Below, piece by piece: positions 54,350-64,000 of a DNA stretch of 64,000 nt (the stretch's first letter is position 1; each line of letters starts with the position of its first letter). Both the position numbers and the translations under genes were made by a program. Origin of the DNA: Zeus faber (taxonomy: Eukaryota > Chordata > Actinopteri > Zeiformes > Zeidae); the NCBI GenBank assembly GCA_960531495.1, contig OY482855.1, forward strand, positions 8,128,026 to 8,192,025, in the 5' to 3' direction. Below the pieces are notes generated by a model that saw only the letters and a list, made by a program, of their open reading frames with translations, did not search any database and had not been told where the DNA came from.

Positions 54350-54800
54350 CGTTCTAATACTCCATCTCAATAATCTCCTAATATCATTACACATCCACAT
54401 TCTCGACGTCTGATGGCCGCTCGCTACGTTTCCCCGCAATTACTCACCACACTAATGCTATTTGTTCCCATTTAGCTAGATGCCGCCCCGGGCCCGTGTG
54501 ACAAATAGCCGAGCATTCCGTCTGGCGATGTGTTTGCCGTAGTTTAAGAATTACCATGAATTAATTATCGGTTAATACGCCAGAGACCAAGGGAAGGGCT
54601 TGCCGTGAACAAAACAGCGGTGGTGTGGAAGGTGGAGGTGCAAATGTGAAGTGCATTACAGCCTGACAGTCACAATTTAATTTAAATTATTAAGTAGACG
54701 TGCGTATTCACAGTCAATTATGCGGGGGCAGGAACAAGGGGGATGTTTGTAGAATCAACCATCCGCTGGCCGTAGGGGGTAGGGGTGCTCTTATTTTCAC
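54350..54800. promoter_or_regulatory. Candidate conserved non-coding element
   Basis: Non-repetitive, non-coding stretch with clustered homeodomain-like cores (GAATTAATTATCGGTTAATA at 54557-54576, CAATTTAATTTAAATTATTA at 54675-54694, GGACAAATAG-type and AATTACC motifs). It resembles vertebrate developmental enhancers in texture. Conservation was not tested; inferred only. Confidence 0.35.
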
Positions 54801-54969
54801 CTTGCGTTGACCTCTTGTTCCCTGGTAGCAAAAGCAGCCCTGCATCGCTGATTCAGACAATGGGGGAATTCAGGGCTAACCCTTCCCCAGCAGAGAAGTG
54901 ACGTTTGTATCGTGCAGCACACTACCAAGCCTGACCGCAAAGCTAATACAGATGATTTAGACTGTCCCC

Positions 54970-55347
54970 TAGGGTGCGCGATATTAGTTCGTGAACGATT
55001 AAAATGTTTCCACGATCTGCCTTAACAGAGAGATCGTGAGTGTCGTGATACAGCACATTCTATCAGTTGCAGTTCTATGGCTCATACACGCATATTTAAG
55101 GCGCAACTCTCTTTTTCACCGAAAAGTTACTTTTGGCCAAAAGGTCTGTTATTCCTCTTTCTTTTAGGTTTGGATACCTTGTAGGCCTATATTTTTTAAG
55201 ATAGGGAATTTGTTTTGTTGTTCTGTTCAGTAACTTGCAAAATAGTCTTAAAAACCAACGTGAAAAAGACTTGCGATAAGATTGTGGATTGTGATCATGC
55301 CTGAAAAAAATTGTGTTATGATATTTTTGCCAGATCGCCCACCCCTA
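54970..55347. mobile_element. hAT-like MITE with 8-bp target duplication
   Basis: Starts TAGGGTGCGCGAT and ends ATCGCCCACCCCTA (inverted). Flanked by CTGTCCCC (54962-54969) and CTCTCCCC (55348-55355), a 7 of 8 match. 378 bp, non-coding. Confidence 0.8.
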
Positions 55348-55359
55348 CTCTCCCCTGTT

Positions 55360-57380
55360 CTGTACTCAACCAGTGCTAACACAGGATAGATGCTCGGAAG
55401 AGGGCCTCGAATGAGGCCTTCCACGGTGTGCCAAAACGGTCCTCGTGGTGCACATTCACATTAATAGACTGTTTGTGCCAAAGAGCTTTTAAAAAATATT
55501 TTTTCACAGGGACCTGCAGGGTGTCGCAGATGAGTACAACCAGTTCTCTTTCCAGTGCTTGTGCCACAGTAAGGCAAGCAGGTGCGAATTATGGGCAGGG
55601 TCGAAAGGGTGCTGCAATTTCATCTGTAAACTACCCAGTGTACTGCTACAGGCATCATTTAAATCCGAATTTTTATGGTACGCGTGGTGGTGTCGAGGTG
55701 TATGTGTGGTGCACTGCCATACCTACTGCAGTACATTTTAAATCCTCAATGACTTCAGTGTTTCCCCTATAATTGTACAGATCTGATGGGCTGCCAGACG
55801 TTTTTTTTTATGGCAAAATAACGGCACCTCCAAAATATTTCTTCATTATGGTCGGTTTACGACAGTTTATTGGAATTTACAGTCCATTTTTGCTATTTAA
55901 ACACATAAAATAAAAAAAAGTAATGGAACAAATGGGAGAGGGAGCGATTGTGGACCTGCACCACCGCTTGTGCTGCAGGAGTTTCAATTTCCCACTTGAA
56001 AATGGCAACTTCCCATAAGATTCCCTGCAGCGTAATGAAAGTGACGAAAGATCCCATGAATCGCAATGAAAGATCCAACCTCGGCTGGGTGCACCACGGG
56101 CCCACCACCAGCAATCCATCCTTAAATTTAAGACTTTACTGAATACAGACAAATCTTTGGTGGGTGAAAACAGACCTTAGGGACAGGCTGCAAGGAGTGA
56201 ACTTGGGGGCTTACAAGAAGATTTCTGATTTCATTTTGCCTGTGGCAAAATTTCCATATCATGATGCCATGGTGAAAATCTTTTCCAATCCAAGGGAGAT
56301 AAAGTGCAGCAATGAGTCAAGAACACTGTGTTCATGATGTGCTAATGTTTTGTAAAGGTCATTTTTCACACAGCTTATTTTTACGCAATAAATGCAGCTT
56401 ATTTTTTTTCGTCAATCAGTGTGCATTACAATAACGGGATAAAACAGAACAAAGCTTACAAAAATGCGCAAGGATAACATTTTAATGAGGAATTATAAAT
56501 AAGGGGAATCATAAATATATTTTGAAATGTGAATCGTCCGCGTCTGTGAACACAGCCCTCCAAGCGCCCCCCTCGTGGAAATCGGTGCCCCGTTCCTCCA
56601 TAAAACAACTAAAAACAGTATATGGGTATCGTTAAAATTTTAACGGTTCTTTATTTTTATTTTTTTTTTGAGAGTAAAGCTGCTTTATCTTTTGTTCATT
56701 AGGTAAGGAGAGGGGGTGATCAGGGCTAGCAGCACTAGCAGAAACATGAATCGGCGCCAATAGAATAGAACGTCAATAGAAAAACACGAGATTCTAGGTA
56801 GAGGCCTCTCAATACTACAGTCTTTAATAATTTAGCCCCGGGGCCCGTTTAATACTGGGTCTCATTACCCAACCCTAGACCATCACCATTGTGATGTTTC
56901 AGTGACACAGTCTGCTCAGAAGGCCATTAGTGTCATATTGATTTCCCTAGAATGCATTTCATCTTCATGTAGCAAACTTTGGTCATTTTTCGGGGGGATG
57001 TACTGTTTTGTTGATGTTGTTCTCCATTTTTCACATGGCAAGGCATCAGCAGGTTGAGCGGAAGGCAGAGAATGCGGATGACATGAGTTGGCAAGCTTAA
57101 CAAGCTCCTAAGACAAACCATTTCCAGTCAGACAAGCAAACCATTCAACCTTTTGGATTGGTCATTGGTTCATGTCTACTTTTCCTCCTCCCTTCCTCCT
57201 ATATCCCTGACTCATTACTCTCTCACTTATTTATTCATTTGACGAGACATTCCTTTTTTCTCGCTTCATTCATTTATTTATTAATTATTAATTTTATTGG
57301 TGCACACTGTATTGCCTGAGTTCCTTTATTCCACTAATCTTTCATTGCAATAGAATACGCCTGTTACAGCCCAGTGGTGC
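55360..57380. other. No gene recognised
   Basis: Unique-looking DNA with scattered AT-rich patches. Short open frames at 55428-55772 and 55877-56152 show no domain. Confidence 0.4.
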
Positions 57381-57384
57381 ATAC

Positions 57385-57960
57385 ACACTGATCATCCACA
57401 TCAAAACCACCACTAATAACCACTAATATAGTGTAGCTCCCCCTCGTGCGCCCAAACAGCTCTGACCCGTGGAGGCATGCTGTATCTGGGACCAAGACGT
57501 CAGCAGCAGATCCTTTAAGTCCTGTATGTTGCGAGGTAGGGTCTCCATGGATTGGGCTTGTTGTTCCAGCACATTCCACACATGCTCAATCACATCAGAC
57601 CCTAACCGCAGCCATCCACATGATAATGTGATGATAACATGATAACATGAAAATGTGATTCATCAGACCAGGCCACCTTCTTCCATTGCTGCATGGTTCT
57701 GACACGCACATGACCATTGTAGGTGCTTTCAGCAGTGAACAGGGGTCAGCATGGACACTCTGACCGGTCTGCGGCTACGCAGCCCCATACGCAGCAAGCT
57801 GTGATGGACTGTGTGTTCTGACACCTTTCTATCATAGCAGCATTAACTTTTTCAGCAATTTGTGCGACAGTAGCTCTTCTGTGGGATCAGACCAGACAGG
57901 CAAGCTCGGGCATTATCAGACCAACCAACGAGCAACAGGTATGCAGCCACTTTGATCTTG
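57385..57960 (-). mobile_element. Tc1-like DNA transposon fragment
   Basis: Same family as 34353-34798. On the minus strand it keeps GGGGCTGCGTAGCCGCAGAC, a GAATCACATTTTC-like block and the GGTGGTTTTGATGTGGATGA end (TIR-like). The transposase is broken and its 5' part is missing past about 57960. Confidence 0.78.
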
Positions 57961-57964
57961 GGTC

Positions 57965-60900
57965 CCCAATTACCTAGACCCAGGACAGGTGTGGCTGCTC
58001 AAACCATACCATCCCCACACCACACAGTATCGAAATACCCCCCCATCTGTCTGTCCGTCCGTGGGACCACGGGGAACGACGGACGGAGCTCATTACTTGC
58101 ATGCATAGAGAGATGTCCAGGATGTGGAGGTATGCGTTCAGAGGTGCAACAGCAAGGAAGCAGATGGAGGATTTGCCCATGGTGGTGCGTGTGCTGTGGA
58201 TGGTCGAAACAATGCCAGCGCCAAAACAATGATTTTTCATTTTAGATTTACATTATTTTATTTTATGTCTCCTTATGGAACGAAACAAGTGCGTATGGAA
58301 CGGTATGGAATGAAACCGTGTGAAATGGGGACACTTTCTCCCAGACTCTCTCCCTGATTTCCTCCTCTCCATGTGGTATGCGCAGAAAATGATCTTAACC
58401 AGTCTACGAGTCGTGTTCTGTTACTCCGTGCCCCGTCCCCACACTGTTTTTAGCTGTTTTATTTGGAGGAAAGGGGCACGGTGATTGGGGCGCAAGAGCC
58501 GTTTCGATTCACACATATAAAAATATATTTATGATTTTTGTGGGTCCGACATGGTCACCAAATTGGGGCGGTCAAGATTCGCTGGTAAACGCATGCAGCA
58601 TGCGCTGGCGGGTGTTGACTGCATAATAAATAAACCTGACCATCACCGATGGAATGTCCTCTAGTGCAGATGTTCCTAACCACCGGCTTGCGGACGGTGC
58701 GGTGGTTGGGCCACATGTTTGACACCAGGGCATGACCGACAACTTGGGATTTTGACATCAGGAAGTGTTTTTACAGAAAACCTCAGCATCTTTTGTATTG
58801 TTAGTGTTATTATTTCAAAGGCTTTCCCTTATTCACTTGGGTGAGGCAAATCAGTCAGCACTAGAAAGGAAACCTCCCTCTTCTGTTAGGGTCTTGCATC
58901 AGCCCTCCCCTGTGCTGTTTTCATCAAATTGGTCCTCAACAGGCCTCTTTGGATGCTCAAACGATTCAAGGAAACTCAAACATTCAGAAGCCCAGAAGAG
59001 TCACTGCATCAACACAGCACATGCTAAATTTTATCTTTTTGTCATTTTTGCTGTTTTTATTTGAAGTAAAACAGATTGAAGGAAACACAGAAGAGTGGAA
59101 GATGCGACAGGGAGCAGAATCAAACTTGTGGAAATTGGAACTGCACTTGTCGGATACAGCAAGGGATGGCACAAGGAGTTATTTAGGGGCAGCAATATTG
59201 CATAGTGGAGAGTAATTGGGGAGGATAAATGTAGATGCAATGTGATCAGGATAGACATGGTGCTCTCTGGATCTTTCTTCCAAATGCACCCTTGGCTCAT
59301 CCTTTTTAAAATTAAATATCATTTTAAGTGGTGTGTCCCTTCCACCTCGAGCCCTTTCATGCTCAAATCTTGTTCATTCAAAGACTGTAGCATTAGCTTG
59401 TGACCAAAACACTCTTTTACAGTGCCTTCTGAAAAGCGACTCATTGTAGGCTTACAAGCAAATCCTCCCAGCCGCCCCTGCTGCCCACCCGCACTATTCT
59501 CCCCTCCATTTTATATCTTCTTAAGAAGATGAGATTACAGCGTGACACACAGTGCCCTTAACAGCTCAATCCTCCCTAGACAACATTATTTTTAAAATAT
59601 CCTTTCCTTTGTAAGCCATGCCAGATGTGGCATGGAGACAGAGGCTGTTTGTAGTAAGTGAGGCAGACATGTTAAGACTATTTGTATAGGGCCTCACAGC
59701 ACTGTCCCTGGTACTGAATGGAGTGGAGGAGAGACAGCAACACATTCCTTCGCGTCAGCCTTGCTTGCTTTTAGGGGTTGTAAATAGAACTTCCGGCCCT
59801 AAATTTATTTTTCCATTGTAGCAATCGAAACAGGAAACAACAGGGAAGTGGAAAGGGAGAGAGAGGGAGTGGTTAGAGTGGTTAGAATCATTCATAAATT
59901 CTACTATTTTACATCTAGTAGACGTACGTTGCGAATGCTCTGATTCCCTAAATTGTGCGAGGACACTCAGGTTTAACACAGGCTTCACCACTGCTGTGAA
60001 ATAAATGTGTTATTACGCGTTATGTGTTGTTATTTAGCCTTTCAGAGGCTATTGCATGTTTAAATCAATGAATTTCATTAAACCTACCATTAGACCAATT
60101 TTAGAATAAGAAATAAAAAGCTCTATGGTGTCCCATGATGTTGACAGCCCAAATAATTGTTTTGACATATTTTATTTTTCCTTTTTGTTGGGGGAATAAA
60201 GGAAAAATACTTTGTCTTGATGACCTGGCGACTTGATGAACTGACCAGCTAAATAATGGTTGTGTCAGTGTGGTCGCCAGGTCATGGTGAGAAATCGAAT
60301 CTGAAAAGGTAAACATAGAAATTACAGCTGGAAAAATAGTCAAATTCCTCTGAGAAATTGTGATTTGTATTTGCAAAGATTGATTTTTATTTCAGCAAAT
60401 GCTCCAATTGCAGGACTGAATAACAATGTCATTCACAAGGTTCCGATTAGGGTTTTGATAACATGAAGAAATACTGACCATTAACACCCTTGTAGAACCA
60501 CAGTATCTCTGAAACTGTCACGTCTCGTTTTAATTATTGTTGTTCCACTACTTTTAACAGGTTTTGGAAGCCAGCTTTTTCAACAATACTGCATGGTGTG
60601 TATACCTCCATATGTTGTTTCACATCCACAAGCTTGGATGCAGACTTTAAAGCATCCAAACGGTGTCTCGTCAAGGGACTTCAGATATCTCAGACATGCT
60701 CCCACAATAAATCACTTCAAGGTTGCAGATTACTTTTGTCGAGTTCATCTCTGAAATGATCATTTCTAAATCTAAAATGCACCCAGACCGTGGCTGCCTT
60801 GGGATCCAAAGACGGCTGGTTAGTGGAACAGCGCCAGCCATTGTTGTTGAACATTGTTGCTTTGTCAACAGAGGTTTCCGTACTTCTATACTTTTTTGGT

Positions 60901-62259
60901 CACAAAGCAAACTGGAGCAACAGAAGCAACAGGTTACAGCAGCAGAGGCCTGTGATAAATGGTGAATCATGCCCAAAAAAGTACACAAGTCAGAGATCTT
61001 TGGTGTTTGAGTTGCTTCATATCAATGCAGCTCATCTTTCAATGTAATTCACAACTACATAGCAAATGGGGCACTAACATGCAGCCATATTTTTTGTATC
61101 GCATAACCAATTCTTTAACATTGTCTTTGTGGGTTCAAACTAAAGTTTCCCCCCCACAACCAAGCCAGTGGAGTATTTTCAGTGAAACATTTTTTTAATT
61201 TTCACGTTTGACCCCCCCCCCCCTAAAAAAACCCCAAAACTAGAGATATGAATGTATTATTTCTCTGATGTGAATTGGGACCGAGTATGTTCAAGGTAAC
61301 CAGTTGGATTTTAGTCCCAGAGCATCCCAGTCCCTACAGTACTTACTGCTTTGGCTCAAATCTGGGTTCTGGACCAGAAGGGTCTTAGTAGTTTATACCG
61401 CCCATATATTCATAAAGGGAACTGCAGGGCCACAAAATCCCTTTTCCCTGGTGCCTGTCTGCAGTGTTGACAGCCAGACACTTAAGTTCAAAAGGTAGCG
61501 AGCTGCCCCAGTTTTGACTGCTGTTTTTCACACTACCAACTGAAACTTAAAAGAAAGGAGAAATATAAGCTTTTCAGCTAAATCCTGGTGGATTGTCATG
61601 ACAATGCGGGAATAAATCAGACTAATTCAAAGGTTCCCAAAGTTACAAATACGTAAATAAAACTCAAAGCAGCATAGAAATAGAGGCCCTACTTTGTCTG
61701 TTTCAGAGTGCTCTCCTAAAGACTGAATTTAGACTGTTGATGAATCTCTTTCTCAACCAGTATCTGTAATTGTCATTGACTTTTCTTGCTATTATAACAC
61801 AACCCTTAGCAGCTGCTATTTCGTGAGGAAATTAGATCTCAGGACTGTAAGCACATGGACTGAATCTGTTCAGTCACACTGTCTGGTGTTTAACGTAGAT
61901 TTGTCTTGTAGTACGCCAAACAATGAATGTAGGCTCCTGCTTCTTCTTCAACAATGGCTCTGCATACTTTTTATACGCTTGACCCGCGGAGTGAGTAAAA
62001 TTCCTTCCTTCTCCCAGTGTGCTGCTCTGCCAATGCCCATTATGCACCTGTAGAGGAATTATTCTGCTGTTTGTAAAATCTTTGCGCTGTGCAGAAGAAG
62101 GGTAAAGCTGCCACATCCATCCACATCCCCTTGTGGGAACTGTAATAAATGAATTGAATCTCCTGTTATAATGATACTGTATATGTATATCTAGATATTT
62201 GTTCTTAGAAAGGATAAAGCCCTTGAGATGAACCATGTTTTTTTTTTATGTAATTTAGT
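57965..62259. other. No gene recognised
   Basis: About 4.3 kb of mainly unique-looking DNA. Segment 59400-59720 is non-repetitive and a weaker conserved-element candidate. No element ends were found. Confidence 0.4.
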
Positions 62260-62267
62260 ATACTATC

Positions 62268-63237
62268 TAGGAGTGTAAATTGAGACCTGCCATTCGATAC
62301 GTATTGCGATACTTGGCTACTGATTCAATACATATTGCGATTCAAATTTTTTTTTTTATCCGCCAGGAAAAATCAGAGTATTGAAACGGTGTAAGTGCAG
62401 TTTACCGTGTTCTGAAACTGGAGTGGAGAGGGGGGAAGAGGGAGCGGGGACGGCGGGAGCCTCCACGCTGTTGAGTACCCACTGGTGATCGGATCTCACC
62501 TCCCTGTTCGACAGTCCCATACAGAGACTTCAAAAGGGCCAGGTGCTCAAAAAAAAAAGTAGCAAAGGAACATGGACCCTCAGCTCCAGTTCAAGGCATT
62601 TTGCCGCTCTGGCTAAACGGAGCAGCACGGCGGAGCGCAGATCACTAGGAGGACGCCCTGTCAGGGCGCCAGTGGTCTGTGTTCCCCTGTCGTTTCAAAT
62701 CGTAGCACCCCCCGTGCTATATAAGCAAATCTTGTGATAATAATATAGCAATATATAATATATCATAGAGAAAGATTTTGATTTATTTTGTTTCCTGAGT
62801 TTCTTACTTGAATGGAAAATGAAAAATGAAAAACATAAACCTAAAACTTAGAGTATTAGAGTGGTGTTTTGTTTTTTCTCTCCTCTGGACAGTGGTGCAC
62901 GCAGGATCCCATGCCTGTCTTTTTATTTTAGATCAATTATTTTTCTCGTTTGTTTCCTTCATGTGTTAAACACATTTTTTAAACACAACTGAGTTAAGGG
63001 ACTGTCTCGTCCATTCCAAAAAAAACTCTTGCTTTGAACCGAGAGGGTGCTCGTTGCTGCATGTCTTAACAATACAGGGCCGCACTTGTATGACATCAGC
63101 GGTGCACTTGGATGACACTACCCAGAAACTGGAAGTTTTGAATTGATTCTTCCTGGAATAATAAAATGTGAATTTCTAAATTGTTTGTGAGCAGAATTGC
63201 AATACGTAACTGAATCGATTTCTTTCTTACACCCCTT
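62268..63237. mobile_element. hAT-like element with 8-bp target duplication
   Basis: Ends TAGGAGTGTAA and TTACACCCCTT pair as inverted repeats (9 of 11). Flanks ATACTATC (62260-62267) and ATAGTATC (63238-63245) match 7 of 8. 970 bp with a GC-rich core; no transposase frame, so non-autonomous. Confidence 0.75.
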
Positions 63238-63621
63238 ATAGTATCAGAGTTTCCGCAGGTTGCGCTTGTAAACACAGTAGACATGGAGCGGAGACAGATC
63301 TGGCGCAGCATCCAAAACTCGGAGGAGAAGGAGATAGATGATGCATTGTTGACAATACGGACACATACATCCATAGTTTGGCGGGTTTTTTTGGGATATT
63401 TAAGTTCTGACCCAAAGCAGGTAAATATTCATTGTGTAAAATATGTCAACGAGACGTCCCGACCAAGACGTACTTTATTATTTATTTAGACCTAGTTGTC
63501 ATATTTAATTTGTTTTTAACTTTATCACAATTGTATTTAATTTAAATGTTGATTAAAACAGCTGCACTTGTTACTTAATGTTCACGAATGGAAATTATTT
63601 GATTTCAAGTAATAATATTCG

Positions 63622-64000
63622 TAATCTATCCATCCATCCATTTTCCTCCGCTTATCTGGGGCCCGAGGCGTTCCCAGACCAGCTGGGATATGTAATCCCT
63701 CCAGCGTGTTCTGGGTCTACCTCGTGGTCTCCTACCAGTTGGAGGTGCCCGGAAAACCTTCAAAGGAAGGCGCCCAGGAGGCATCCTGATCAGATGCCTG
63801 AACCACCTCAACTGGCTCCTTTCGACTTTGAAGGAGTAGCGGCTCTACTCTGAGCTCCTCACCCTATCTCTAAGGCTAAGCCCAGCCCCCCTACAGAGGA
63901 AACTCATTTCGGCCACTTGTATTCGCGATCCTGCCCTTTCGGTCACTACCCAAAGCTCATGACCATAGCTGAGGGTTGGGACGTAGATGGACCGGTAATT
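63622..64000 (-). mobile_element. Rex3 LINE 3' end, continues past window
   Basis: ATCCATCCATCCATTTTCC tail followed by sequence matching 16958-17240 (shared GTGGTCTCCTACCAG, GGCATCCTGATCAGATGC, CTCAACTGGCTCCTTT). Same orientation as the first Rex3 copy. Confidence 0.85.

Overview
The window looks like nuclear DNA of a teleost fish, probably a percomorph with fairly compact genes. The evidence is short introns in multi-exon genes, a very high density of (CA/TG)n microsatellites, and a typical fish transposon load: Rex3, L2-type LINEs, tRNA-headed SINEs, Tc1-like and hAT-like elements, and an endogenous retrovirus. There are no bacterial-style genes. The protein-coding content is one gene family.

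Family: group IVC cytosolic phospholipase A2 (PLA2G4C, cPLA2-gamma)-like. Gene 1 (minus strand, 12077 to 6936) can be assembled from 14 exons with correct splice sites and phases, giving about 663 aa. Gene 2 (plus strand, 20650 to 35143) assembles from 14 exons, giving about 596 aa, or about 574 aa if it stops in the penultimate exon. The two are head to head. A third copy (plus strand, about 38030 to 41447) is a pseudogene with lost exons, frameshifts and a stop. A detached decayed copy of exon 2 lies at 13665-13785. Both complete genes keep the GSGGGxRA, GVSGS and HLIDAG catalytic motifs. Both also begin with a hydrophobic signal-peptide-like exon, carry N-glycosylation sequons and lack a C-terminal CAAX box. 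They therefore look like secretory-pathway versions of a normally cytosolic enzyme, which is the main biological point of the window.

Layout: 0.3-3.7 kb holds a LINE with an intact 1038-residue endonuclease/reverse transcriptase ORF on the minus strand. 3.8-6.9 kb is microsatellites and AT-rich DNA. 6.9-12.3 kb is gene 1 with its TATA box. 12.3-20.5 kb is the divergent intergenic region, with the broken exon 2 copy, a 3.0 kb deleted endogenous retrovirus (paired LTRs, TTAC target duplication), a Rex3 LINE, an L2-type tail and an LTR-like fragment. 20.5-35.2 kb is gene 2, whose 8 kb second intron is filled with L2 LINE pieces and two SINEs, and whose last intron holds a deleted Tc1 element. 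35.2-38 kb is mostly unremarkable. 38.0-41.5 kb is the pseudogene.

41.5-64 kb has no recognisable gene. It holds a CpG- and CCG-rich island at 43.9-44.2 kb that could be a promoter, several non-autonomous DNA transposons (two with near-perfect 8-bp target duplications), long polypyrimidine and polypurine tracts, a candidate conserved non-coding element near 54.4-54.8 kb, a Tc1 fragment, and another Rex3 3' end at the right edge. Family names come from motif recognition by eye; no database search was possible.
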